From NCBI GenBank assembly GCA_018780435.1, contig JADMJS010000152.1, forward strand, positions 1-64,000: a stretch of DNA of 64,000 bases, read 5' to 3'. Below are positions 1 to 8,735 of the stretch, piece by piece (position 1 is the stretch's first letter; every line of letters begins with the position of its first letter). This DNA comes from Myxococcales bacterium (GTDB lineage: Bacteria > Myxococcota_A > UBA9042 > GCA-2863065). A program made the translations under genes and the position numbers. The notes below the pieces were generated by a model. The model was not told the DNA's origin. It searched no databases and was given only the letters and a program-made list of their open reading frames with translations.

Positions 1-263
1 ATTCCCCGTGGGGACGACGCAGGGGCTCGAGTCGGCCCATGGCCGATCTCGCCTGAGGCTGCACGGGTGGCGTTTCCAACTGCGGAATGGCCGTGCTAAC
101 GTCGCGGGTTGGGCGGGTGCAGGGCGGCTTTCGTGCGTGGCGATCGCGACCTGTGGAGAACCGGCCCGGGCGGCGTCGCGCCGACTCGGGTCATCCGTGA
201 GCAGATCAGCCCCTATGGTCCTAGCGGACCACGGCCGGGCTGCCCAAACGGTGAGGGTGCGCG
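1..263. other. Leading stretch with no supported gene
   Basis: No reading frame here has a recognisable product on either strand. The open frames are short and lack a convincing start or family signature. It holds the upstream region of the zinc-ribbon gene that begins with TTG just downstream; a purine-rich GTGAGGG lies about 7 bases before that TTG and could serve as its ribosome binding site. The end of a gene lying further left may also be included, but nothing identifies it. Confidence 0.45.
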
Positions 264-1289
264 TTGAGTTCGAGCGGCGAGTACATCTGCATCTCCTGTT
301 GGACCTCTTTCGAGGGGGACACCGACCCCGGCGGGCTCGTCACGTGCCCGCACTGTGGCTTCGTTCAGCCCGTTGGTGACGGCGGGGATGCCACGTTGCA
401 GACCGCGGCCCCAAGCGCGGCAAGAGCAGCCACCTCCAAGCCCCCCCCAAAGCCAGCACCACCCCCACAACGCGCGGCGTCAGAGGTGCGGCCTGCCGCG
501 CCCACCCGCGCGCCGAGCGCCATGCCGTCCGCGGCGCAGCTCGAGCCGCTCCCCATGGACGCCATGTCGCTCGGCGACGAAGGCACCGTCCCGCCCCCTC
601 CCGCCCGTTCCGTTTCGCTCACGGGCGGCGCCGAGGGCGACGGCACTCAACTAACCGACATGTCGGACATGGCGGGCATGGGCGAGTCTCGAGTCTGGCG
701 TGTGAAGAGCGACTCTGGACTCACCTATTGCTTCTTCAGCGCGGAGAAGCTCATCCGGTGGGTCGATGGCCTCAGTCCGCAGAAGCACGCGATGGTGTCG
801 GTCGACGGCCTGAACTGGAAGTCGTACGGCGACTTCAAGGCGAAGTACGCTGGCGAGACCGAGGCCATGGCCGCGCTCGAAGCGGCGTCGGAAGGCAAGC
901 CGGCGGCTCAACCCGCGCCCGCGGGCGGCAGCGGCCCGAGCGTCGCGGGCCCGTCCACCATTGCCAAGCGTGATCCGAAAGCGCCCGCGCGCACCGCGAC
1001 GGGCCTTCAAGCGGTTACGCGCGCTCCCGCGCCTACGACACGAGCGGGCGCCCGTCCGACGAAGCCGCAGACCACGGGCGAACGCCGCGCGATATCGGTC
1101 ACAGACGAGCGGCCGCGGCCCTCGGACTCGACGGTAGCGCCACGTCGAGCCAGCGAAGGGGCCGCCCCCGCGTCAGCCGGATGGGGCGCGCGCCTCGGTT
1201 TCATGGCTGCCGGCATGATCGTGGGCGGCGCTGGCGTGTACTTCGGCATGTACCTTCTCGGTTTCTACGACCTCAGCTTCAGTTTCTAG
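264..1289 (+). CDS. Zinc-ribbon / GYF-like membrane-anchored protein
   Basis: This 341-residue protein starts with a CxxC...CxxC zinc ribbon (Cys 9, 12, 28 and 31). An Ala/Pro/Thr-rich linker follows. A compact domain at about residues 142-190 has the pattern WRVKSDSGLTY, then RWVDG, then VDGLNWKSYGDF, which looks GYF-like. A second disordered linker leads to one hydrophobic helix near the C-terminus (about 311-335). With no signal peptide, both folded domains should be cytoplasmic and the tail membrane-anchored. The start is TTG; no in-frame ATG lies close enough to keep the ribbon. The next gene begins 3 bases after the stop and repeats the same two domains, so the pair likely arose by duplication and acts together. 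Domain order recalls the cytoplasmic part of the myxobacterial motility protein GltJ/AgmX (from memory of the family). Function here is inferred only. Confidence 0.75.
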   Translation: MSSSGEYICISCWTSFEGDTDPGGLVTCPHCGFVQPVGDGGDATLQTAAPSAARAATSKPPPKPAPPPQRAASEVRPAAPTRAPSAMPSAAQLEPLPMDAMSLGDEGTVPPPPARSVSLTGGAEGDGTQLTDMSDMAGMGESRVWRVKSDSGLTYCFFSAEKLIRWVDGLSPQKHAMVSVDGLNWKSYGDFKAKYAGETEAMAALEAASEGKPAAQPAPAGGSGPSVAGPSTIAKRDPKAPARTATGLQAVTRAPAPTTRAGARPTKPQTTGERRAISVTDERPRPSDSTVAPRRASEGAAPASAGWGARLGFMAAGMIVGGAGVYFGMYLLGFYDLSFSF

Positions 1290-1292
1290 GCG

Positions 1293-3305
1293 ATGCTCGA
1301 GCTTCGCTGCCCACGCTGCAACGCCCCACAGACCCTCGCGGAGGCCCCGACGGCAGGCGAGGCCGTCCGCGTCGCCTGCCTCACCTGCGGCGCCGTGTTC
1401 CGCGTGCGGGGCCGCTCGAAGACAGCCTCGGCCCTCATCGACGGCCGTGCTCCGCCGCCGCTCCCTGACGACGGTGACGCACTAGGTGACGGGGCGACAG
1501 CGCGCGATGGGGCGCCGCGGTGGCAGGTGCGCAAGGCCGACGGTACTGCGCTGCAGTTTCCCAACCTTCGGGTCTTCCAGCGCTGGGTCGTCGATGGGGT
1601 CGTCAGCCTCGACGACGCCATCTCTCGAAACGGTCGAACTTGGCGGCCGATCACGGCCATTCCGGAGCTGGTAGGACTCTTCGAACGCGTGGAGGCGTTG
1701 AAGGGCGCTACGGCCGGCGGCCATGTACCACCGGCGCTCACCGCCATGGCGTCGTCGGATCCGCCTGAGCTGCCACCGCCCGAGCTGCCACCGCCCGAGC
1801 TCCCACCCGACGTGCCGGCTCCTCCCGAGCCCCCACCCGTGGACGAGCCGTCGGCGCCGAGTTCGGGGAGCGACGCGCCCGAGCCCGCCGCACTCGATGA
1901 GCCCGACTCCGGCGGGCCGAACGGGAGCGGCATCGACTCGACGCTTCAGGACCTCTCCCTGGCCGAGATTCGCGCCGGACTCGCTATGGACTTCGGCGAT
2001 TTCAAGGCGTCGTCTGTGGACGCCCCCGCGCCGCAATCGGCACCTGAGCCCGAGATCCTCGCCCCGCTCGCCCCCGTCCCGTTGCCTGTTCCCGAATCGC
2101 TCGGCCCCAGCACGAGCGAGCTCAGCGACTACCTTGCGAGCGCCTATGGCGAATCGGCGCCGGCCGAGTCGTCTCCCCAGGCTGCGCGATCCGAGGGGCA
2201 GGCCGATTTGGGACCCTGGACTGCCGGAGACGACCTGGCTCCCGTCGGAAGCGCGAGTGACATCCAGAAGTTACGGGAGTCGCCACCCGACGAATCGGAG
2301 CTCATCGGCTCGACGCTTCAGATGCGACTACCGGACATGCGAGTGGCCCGAACGGCGACGCCCGTCCCCTTCTTGGAGCCTGAGGCCGTCATCGCATCGG
2401 TACCGCCACCGCCCAAGCGGCTGTGGTTGCTTGCGGCGACGCTCCTCGCCCTCAGTGGTGCCGGCTTCGCGACCTGGTGGTTCGTCATTCGAGAGAGCCC
2501 TTCCCAGGCCGAGTCAGCGACTCCCGAGGTGGGCAAGGTCGTGGCACCGGCCCCAGCGGCCACACCGGCGCCGTCCGAGGGCGCTCCAGGTCCAAAGGCT
2601 CACGCGCCCGTCGAGCCGCACGATGTGGCGACTGCTCCGGAGCCGAAGGCGGCCGAGTTTGCACGGCCCACTGAGATCGAGACGCGGAGAGGTGCGCTGT
2701 CCGCGATCGACACGGCGACGCCGACCCTGGCCAAGGTAGACCCCAAGGTCGCGGAACCGAAGGCGGCGGAGCCCAAGGTCGCTGAGCCGAAGGTAGCGGA
2801 ACCTAAGGTCGCTGAGCCGAAGGTGACCGAACCGAAAGCGGCGGAGCCCAAGGTCGCTGAGCCGAAGGTGGCCGAACCGAAGGTGGTGGAGCCCAAGGTC
2901 GCTGAGCCAAACCCGCCCTCGGCGGAAGGCGCCGACCCCTACGACACAGCCATCAGCGAAGCGAGCGCGGCACAGAAGAGTGGCAATCTCGCGGGTGCGC
3001 TTGCGGCGCTCGAGCGCGCGGCGTCTCTGAACCCGAAGACCGTGGAGCCGATTGCGAAGATGGGCTGGATCCACTTGAGCATGGGCAACGCGAGTCAGGC
3101 CATCGTCCGATTCCAGGAGGCCAAGCGCCGCAACCCAGGCTACCGGGACACCTATCTCGGGCTCGCGAAGGCGTACGAAGCCGACGGGCGGCGCGATGAG
3201 GCTATCGACGTATACCGTAATTATTTACGGCTCTGTGCGACCTCGAAGTGCAGGCAGGCCGACGCGGTGAAGGCGGCATTGACCCGGCTCGGCGCGGGTC
3301 CCTGA
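1293..3305 (+). CDS. Zinc-ribbon / GYF-like / TPR transmembrane scaffold protein
   Basis: This 670-residue protein begins with a zinc ribbon of the MJ0042 type (Cys 6, 9, 29, 32). A GYF-like domain follows at about 70-135 (WQVRKADGTALQF, RWVVDGVVS, NGRTWRPI), then a Pro-rich linker with repeated ELPPP at about 160-175. One transmembrane helix lies at about 374-398. The region after it would be periplasmic: an Ala/Pro/Lys/Glu linker with about 11 PKVAE pentapeptides, then two TPR-like units at about 545-665 (for example NPKTVEPIAKMGWIHLSMGN). The layout suggests a scaffold linking cytoplasmic partners to the cell envelope. It is probably co-transcribed with the shorter zinc-ribbon gene 3 bases upstream. 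GltJ/AgmX-like proteins share this ribbon, GYF, membrane and TPR order, but orthology cannot be shown here. Confidence 0.78.
   Translation: MLELRCPRCNAPQTLAEAPTAGEAVRVACLTCGAVFRVRGRSKTASALIDGRAPPPLPDDGDALGDGATARDGAPRWQVRKADGTALQFPNLRVFQRWVVDGVVSLDDAISRNGRTWRPITAIPELVGLFERVEALKGATAGGHVPPALTAMASSDPPELPPPELPPPELPPDVPAPPEPPPVDEPSAPSSGSDAPEPAALDEPDSGGPNGSGIDSTLQDLSLAEIRAGLAMDFGDFKASSVDAPAPQSAPEPEILAPLAPVPLPVPESLGPSTSELSDYLASAYGESAPAESSPQAARSEGQADLGPWTAGDDLAPVGSASDIQKLRESPPDESELIGSTLQMRLPDMRVARTATPVPFLEPEAVIASVPPPPKRLWLLAATLLALSGAGFATWWFVIRESPSQAESATPEVGKVVAPAPAATPAPSEGAPGPKAHAPVEPHDVATAPEPKAAEFARPTEIETRRGALSAIDTATPTLAKVDPKVAEPKAAEPKVAEPKVAEPKVAEPKVTEPKAAEPKVAEPKVAEPKVVEPKVAEPNPPSAEGADPYDTAISEASAAQKSGNLAGALAALERAASLNPKTVEPIAKMGWIHLSMGNASQAIVRFQEAKRRNPGYRDTYLGLAKAYEADGRRDEAIDVYRNYLRLCATSKCRQADAVKAALTRLGAGP
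2742..2909 (+). repeat. 15-bp tandem repeat encoding PKVAE units
   Basis: About 11 consecutive 15-bp units encode PKVAE/PKAAE/PKVTE variants between the membrane helix and the TPR tail of the zinc-ribbon scaffold protein. The units are near-identical in DNA, so copy number is likely to vary by slippage. The encoded Pro/Lys/Glu stretch resembles the extended periplasmic spacers of TonB-like proteins. Confidence 0.8.
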
Positions 3306-3347
3306 TCGCCGCGCTTCGTACACTCCGCTCCAGCGGCCCGGCATCAA

Positions 3348-3385
3348 TGGCCGAAATGTGGGCAACGGGTGGCCGGTTTCGGCCA
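3348..3385. promoter_or_regulatory. 9-bp inverted repeat upstream of the multicopper oxidase
   Basis: TGGCCGAAA and its exact reverse complement TTTCGGCCA are separated by 20 bases, about 170 bases before the oxidase start and about 40 bases after the scaffold gene stop. No T-run follows, so a rho-independent terminator is not well supported. A dyad operator for a regulator of the oxidase, or a weak transcription-end hairpin, are the alternatives. Confidence 0.3.
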
Positions 3386-3557
3386 ACAAAGCACCGTAGA
3401 CGCTGCTAAGGTCCACGCTGAATCAAGATTCCGGTCCGTCGTCCGGTCTCGTGGCCAGCGCTCGGTTTGAAATCGCGCTCCACCTGCCGGCGGACCATGT
3501 CGACACGAGCGGTCTGCGTCTATGGACGCACGCTCGAAGGAAGCGGGTGTGAGTTCC

Positions 3558-6038
3558 ATGCAGAATCGAAACAAGTGGATCTGGACGTCGAGCCGCGTGG
3601 GCCGGCTCGCGCGCGGAGCGGTGGGTTTCGCGTTGATGGTGGCCGGGATCTCGGTGGGGTGCTCGGAGTCGGAGTCGACCAGCGACCCAGCGGGGGTGGA
3701 CACGGCCGGCTCCGATACCACTGGCGCCGACACGACGACCGCGCCGGATAGCGCCACGCCGGCCGGCTGCTTCGCGTTGAAGGACGGCACGTGCGTCCAA
3801 GAGACCTTCAAGAACCCGCCCAAGCTCGAACCGAACGCAGACGGTGTACATGAACTCGGTCTTGGTCCGACGGAGTTCATGATCGACGGGAAGCGCCACT
3901 GCGGCCGTGCGTACAACGGCATGTTCCCGGGTCCCACCATCGAGACGCCTGCTCAGAAGGGCGGTGAAGCCCGCAAAGTCCGCGTGAGTATTCGCAACAA
4001 GTTCACCAAGGACGATTATCAATCGCTGTCCGCGCAGACTTGCACGTGCGTGGACGATATGGGCATGACCTGTGAGCCGACCCACGGCGCCGGGCACGCC
4101 ATGGACATGACGTGCAAGTGCACGCTCGAGGATGGGCGCGCTTGCCACTTCTTCAACTTCAACGCCACCAACCTCCATGCGCACGGCTCGCACGTACGCC
4201 CCGACTACGCGACGGGTGGGGGGTGCGTTGAGGCCGACGGACTCGACTGCCGAGCGTGCGCGTCAGGCGAGACCGACGGGAAGCGCGAGTGTTACTACGC
4301 CGACGATGTGCTCAGCCGTATCGAGCCCGGCGAAGGCAAGCAGCACCGCTGGGACATCGATGAGGACGGCGTTCACCACGAGGGCCTGCAGTGGTACCAC
4401 CCACATATTCACGGCAGCACCGCGATTCAGGTCGCGTCCGGAGCGACGGGTGCGTGGATCGTGCGCGGCCCCGTCGACGAGCTCCCCGGGATCAAGGACG
4501 CGAAAGAGCGGATCTTCCTGATCAGCACACCGCCGCTCACCTACGAGCCGCTCGCGGACGGTCAGGCCTGCGACGAAGATCACATCACAGTCAATGGCTT
4601 CGTCACGCTCGGTGATACGGCTCAGAAGCAGACCAACCTTCTCAACGGAATCCGTCAGCCGCGCATCGTGACGGCGCCGGGCCAGATCGAGCGCTGGCGC
4701 TTCCTCCACGGCGCCTTCCTCGACGAGATGACCATCGCCCTGTTCAAGGGCAAGGACTCGAACTGCGAGAACCTCGACTTCGAGGCCGGTCCCATCGCGC
4801 TCACACAGATCGGTCGCGACGGCATGACCATGCCGAAGCCGAAGGACGGTAAGGACTGGCCTTTCGCGCCGCCGTATTTCTTCCTGTCGCCGGGTTATCG
4901 CATCGACGTCATGCTCGACGGCAGCAAGTTCGTCGACGGCGACACACTCTGCATGATGAGCGGTCGCTTTCTTCAGGCCGACGAGACCGGCACGACCGAC
5001 ATCGCGGTCGGCCTGAAGGAAGTCCCGACGGTCGACCAAATCCTCCAGCTGACGACCAACGGCGACCTCATCGCGATCGTAAACGTGGCCGCCAGCGCCG
5101 GAACACCGACCGAGACCCAGCTCCCGGACTACGAAGAGGTCGCCAAGCACACGCCGTCGATGATGCTCCAAGGCGGCAAGCTCGATGCCATCGACATGTG
5201 CAAGACGGCTCAGGCCCAGACGGACGTGTCACTCATCGACCAGGTCTCGGCGCTCTGGATGATCTTCGCGGTCAACGAGGGCATCGATGGATGTGGCTGC
5301 CCGGACCACAACATCAACTGCCGCAACTTCGAGCACACTGACCGCGAGAAGTATCCCTACGACCGCGTCTTCAACGTGGGCGACGTCGAGCACTGGCGTC
5401 TCGCCTCGGGCTTCGACGGCCACCCCTTCCACATTCACATCAACCCCTATCTCGTCTGCCCGCTCCCGCCCGAGGGTTCGGAGGATCCGAGCGTCGCCGG
5501 ACGCCTCTTCGAGCCGCCGTTCGCGCACTGGCGAGACACCTACCTCGTGAACCTCAAGCGCACGGTCGACCTCATAACCGAGTACAGGGCCTTCACAGGC
5601 AACTACGTCTACCACTGCCACAAGCTGAACCACGAGGACCACGGCATGATGGAGCTCGTGAGGGTCTGCGATCCGGCCGTCGAGTCGTGCGACACCCTCT
5701 GTGACGGCCACCCCTGCGGCTGGGACCAGTGCGCTGAGGGCGACACGAACTGCCAGAGGGCCACGACCTTCGCTCGCTGCTTCGTCGACCCCGCGTCCTG
5801 CCCGGAAGCGGCCCTGCGCTGCAAGCCCTGTGAAGGGGACGACGCGACCTGCCCGCCGGACGCCTACTGCGCCGCCGATGCTGGACTCGATGGGGAGCGT
5901 CGTTGCGTGCCGGGCTGCCTGGTCGACACGGATTGCTCAGCGGCTGCCAAGTGCGGCGGCGCAGGCGAGTGCGTGCCGGCACCGTGTCCTGGGCCCTGCG
6001 GCCCGGGCACCTCGTGCGTGCACGGCATCTGCAAGTAG
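3558..6038 (+). CDS. Exported multicopper oxidase lipoprotein with Cys-rich tail
   Basis: Multicopper oxidases oxidise a substrate or metal ion and reduce oxygen to water. All four copper-ligand blocks are visible (numbered from the ATG at 3558): HAHGSH near 206, HPHIHG near 280, HPFHIH near 621 and HCHKLNHEDHGMM near 685, the last with the type 1 Cys. An N-terminal Arg-rich and hydrophobic stretch ends at GISVGC, so this is probably a lipoprotein, followed by an acidic Thr/Asp linker. An in-frame ATG 36 bases earlier would only lengthen the signal n-region. The protein is long for the family (826 residues). After the copper core come about 110 residues rich in Cys pairs (CDGHPCGWDQC, CPGPCGPGTSC), and Cys-rich insertions also interrupt the first domain. 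Substrate is unknown; copper or phenolic oxidation are both possible. Confidence 0.88.
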   Translation: MQNRNKWIWTSSRVGRLARGAVGFALMVAGISVGCSESESTSDPAGVDTAGSDTTGADTTTAPDSATPAGCFALKDGTCVQETFKNPPKLEPNADGVHELGLGPTEFMIDGKRHCGRAYNGMFPGPTIETPAQKGGEARKVRVSIRNKFTKDDYQSLSAQTCTCVDDMGMTCEPTHGAGHAMDMTCKCTLEDGRACHFFNFNATNLHAHGSHVRPDYATGGGCVEADGLDCRACASGETDGKRECYYADDVLSRIEPGEGKQHRWDIDEDGVHHEGLQWYHPHIHGSTAIQVASGATGAWIVRGPVDELPGIKDAKERIFLISTPPLTYEPLADGQACDEDHITVNGFVTLGDTAQKQTNLLNGIRQPRIVTAPGQIERWRFLHGAFLDEMTIALFKGKDSNCENLDFEAGPIALTQIGRDGMTMPKPKDGKDWPFAPPYFFLSPGYRIDVMLDGSKFVDGDTLCMMSGRFLQADETGTTDIAVGLKEVPTVDQILQLTTNGDLIAIVNVAASAGTPTETQLPDYEEVAKHTPSMMLQGGKLDAIDMCKTAQAQTDVSLIDQVSALWMIFAVNEGIDGCGCPDHNINCRNFEHTDREKYPYDRVFNVGDVEHWRLASGFDGHPFHIHINPYLVCPLPPEGSEDPSVAGRLFEPPFAHWRDTYLVNLKRTVDLITEYRAFTGNYVYHCHKLNHEDHGMMELVRVCDPAVESCDTLCDGHPCGWDQCAEGDTNCQRATTFARCFVDPASCPEAALRCKPCEGDDATCPPDAYCAADAGLDGERRCVPGCLVDTDCSAAAKCGGAGECVPAPCPGPCGPGTSCVHGICK

Positions 6039-6119
6039 AAGCGCAACTAATGAAGACTTCAATTTTCCGCTGAATGTGGCGAACTAGGGCTGCCCCTTCG
6101 TGGGCAGGAGCCCGGCCCC

Positions 6120-8735
6120 ATGTTCTGTCCCGCATTTCCTAAAGACGAAGTAGAACGACTCGCGTCGCTTCACGGCCTGAATATCCTCGATACGCCCCCG
6201 GAGCTCGTCTTCGACAGGCTCACGCGAATTGCCGCACACGTCTTTGGCACGCCGATCTCCGCACTCTCCCTGGTCGACGGCTCCCGTCAGTGGTTCAAAT
6301 CGAGCGTCGGTCTAACCATCAGGCAGACGTCTCGGGATATTTCCTTCTGCGGGCACGCCATCTTGGGCGACGACATCCTCCACGTCACCGATACGTTGGA
6401 CGATGACCGTTTCTTCGACAACCCCCTGGTAGTCGGTCAGCCGGGCATTCGGTTCTACGCCGGGATTCCCATCAACGCCGAGAACGGCCATGCCATCGGG
6501 GTCCTTTGTGTCATGGACATCAAGCCGAGGGCGCTGAGCGAGGCCGAACGAGTCCTCCTCCGCGACTTGGCGACAATGGCGGAAGACGAGTTGGCTCGAA
6601 GAGGCCAGACCGAACGTCAACTTCGGCTCTACGCGTTGGCAGAGTCACTCGGCGCGCACAAGCGACTCTCAAACGCGATCTCGGAGGCCCAAAGCCTCTT
6701 CCTCGCGCGTCCGAGCAGGAAAGAGGCGTTCGAAGTCACACTGTTGCGCCTGCTGGAGCTCACGGACAGCGCGTACGGCTTCATCGGCGAGATCCTCAAG
6801 CGTAGCGATGGGACGCCATACCTGAAGTCCTACGCGATTACCGACATCAGTTGGAGCGACGAGATCCGTGAGTACGTCGCGAAAGGAAGCCCTGCGGGCC
6901 TCGAATTCACGAACCTCAAGACGCTGTTCGGGGCGGCGATTACGACAGGTCAGCCCGTCATCGCGAACTCCGCCCCGACCGACCCGAGACGTGGCGGCAT
7001 TCCAGAAGGTCACCCGCCCCTGAACACGTTCCTGGGGCTGCCCATTCACCACGGCGGCCAATTGGTGGCCATGGTCGGTCTCGCCAACCGTCAACCGGGC
7101 TACGACGAGGAGGTCGTGTCGTTCCTCGACCCACTCCTGGCGACCATTGGGCAGCTCGTGGTCTCCTACCGAACGCAGCGGGCCCTCATGGAGAGCGAGG
7201 AGCTGTTCCGAAGCCTGACGGAACACGCGCCCGTCGGAATCATCATGACCGATCTCAGCGGGCACGTGAGCTTCCTCAATGGCCCGATGACCCGCCTAGC
7301 AGGCCTGGATGCGGCGTCGGTCATCGGCAAGTCCTGGGACATGCTGGTTCACGAACAGGATCGGGCCACGCTGCAGGGTGAGTTCGAAAAGAACGCCCAT
7401 GTCAGCAAGCCCTTCGACATCGACGTCCGCCTGGCGACGGCGGACATGCCGTGGGTCACGGTGCAGATCGTTCAGCGCCGGAACGAGCTGGGAGCGGTCA
7501 CGGGGTGCCTCAGCACGGTCATGGATATTACCGCGCGCAAGCGGATGGAGGCCGAGCTCCGAGCCTCGCGCGACGCGGCACAGGCGGCAAGTCGCGCCAA
7601 GAGCGAGTTCCTGGCCAACATGAGCCACGAGATCCGAACACCCATGAACGCCGTGGTCGGCCTCGCGACGCTCCTTACGGACACGTCACTGGATCCCCAA
7701 CAACTGGAGCTTACCCGGTCGATCTCGAGCAGCGCCGAGGCCCTGCTCTGCGTCATCAACGACGTGCTCGACTTCTCGCGCATCGAATCCGGTCTGCTCG
7801 TCCTCGAGATTCGGCCCTTCCACCTCGGGCAGCTCGTTCAAGACACGGCCTCCGCCGTGCGCGCGACTGCCGCTGCGAAGCGGCTCGACCTCGACGTAAA
7901 GGTCGATCCGCGATGCGAGCGTGGCGTGCTCGGTGACCCGGGGCGTTTGCGGCAGGTGCTGACCAACCTGCTTGGAAACGCGGTGAAGTTCACAGAGACC
8001 GGGGGCGTCTACCTCGACGTTCGAATGACCCGTGAAGGCCCCGGGGTGCCCACGATTCGGCTCACGGTGCGGGACACCGGGATTGGCATCGAAGCCGCCT
8101 CGATCTGGCGTCTCTTCGATCGCTTCGTTCAGGCGGATTCGTCCACTACGCGGCGTTATGGCGGCACGGGGCTCGGGCTCGCCATCACCAAGCAGCTCGT
8201 CACGCTCATGGACGGCACTGTCGGCGTCGTCAGCGAACCCGGCGATGGCTCCACCTTTTGGGTGGACGTCCCGCTGCCCTGGGCGGACGCCGAACCGCCC
8301 AAGGTTGAAGACCCCCCGGCGCGAACTGCCCCCCTGGGGCCGCTCGTTGGGCGCGTGCTCGTGGTCGAGGACAACATCCTGAACCAGCGCGTCGCGCGAG
8401 GGATGCTCGAACGCCTCGGTCTCCACATCGACGTAGCCGAGAACGGCGCCGTGGCGCTGGCGAAGCTGGGCAAAGAGCGCTACGACGTCGTCCTCATGGA
8501 CTGCCAGATGCCGGTGATGGACGGCTTCGAGGCGACCGGCGCGATCCGCCGAGGTGACTTGGGGGTCCTCGACCCCACGGTCCCCATCATCGCGATGACG
8601 GCCAACGCGCTCGCCGACGAGGTCGAACACTGCCTCGAGGCCGGTATGAACCTGCACATCGCGAAGCCGGTCAACCCGGCGGCGTTCCATCGCGCTTTGA
8701 GCGTCTACTTGCCAGAGACTCCGCGACCCGAATGA
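6120..8735 (+). CDS. Hybrid sensor histidine kinase (GAF-GAF-PAS-HisKA-HATPase-REC)
   Basis: An 871-residue cytoplasmic sensor. Domains in order: a GAF domain at about 20-160 (ILDTPPELVFDRLTRIAA), a second GAF at about 190-355, a PAS at about 365-480 (TEHAPVGIIMTD), HisKA with phospho-acceptor His near 503 in NMSHEIRTPMNAV, HATPase with N-box NLLGNAVKF near 615 and G-box GGTGLGLAI, then a receiver at about 745-865 with phospho-acceptor Asp in VLMDCQMPVMDG. No membrane helix is seen, so the signal is probably sensed in the cytoplasm. A short hairpin with a CTTCGT loop (6090-6107) sits just before the start codon. It follows the oxidase gene by about 80 bases but need not share its job. Its output partner is not encoded next to it. 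Confidence 0.92.
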   Translation: MFCPAFPKDEVERLASLHGLNILDTPPELVFDRLTRIAAHVFGTPISALSLVDGSRQWFKSSVGLTIRQTSRDISFCGHAILGDDILHVTDTLDDDRFFDNPLVVGQPGIRFYAGIPINAENGHAIGVLCVMDIKPRALSEAERVLLRDLATMAEDELARRGQTERQLRLYALAESLGAHKRLSNAISEAQSLFLARPSRKEAFEVTLLRLLELTDSAYGFIGEILKRSDGTPYLKSYAITDISWSDEIREYVAKGSPAGLEFTNLKTLFGAAITTGQPVIANSAPTDPRRGGIPEGHPPLNTFLGLPIHHGGQLVAMVGLANRQPGYDEEVVSFLDPLLATIGQLVVSYRTQRALMESEELFRSLTEHAPVGIIMTDLSGHVSFLNGPMTRLAGLDAASVIGKSWDMLVHEQDRATLQGEFEKNAHVSKPFDIDVRLATADMPWVTVQIVQRRNELGAVTGCLSTVMDITARKRMEAELRASRDAAQAASRAKSEFLANMSHEIRTPMNAVVGLATLLTDTSLDPQQLELTRSISSSAEALLCVINDVLDFSRIESGLLVLEIRPFHLGQLVQDTASAVRATAAAKRLDLDVKVDPRCERGVLGDPGRLRQVLTNLLGNAVKFTETGGVYLDVRMTREGPGVPTIRLTVRDTGIGIEAASIWRLFDRFVQADSSTTRRYGGTGLGLAITKQLVTLMDGTVGVVSEPGDGSTFWVDVPLPWADAEPPKVEDPPARTAPLGPLVGRVLVVEDNILNQRVARGMLERLGLHIDVAENGAVALAKLGKERYDVVLMDCQMPVMDGFEATGAIRRGDLGVLDPTVPIIAMTANALADEVEHCLEAGMNLHIAKPVNPAAFHRALSVYLPETPRPE

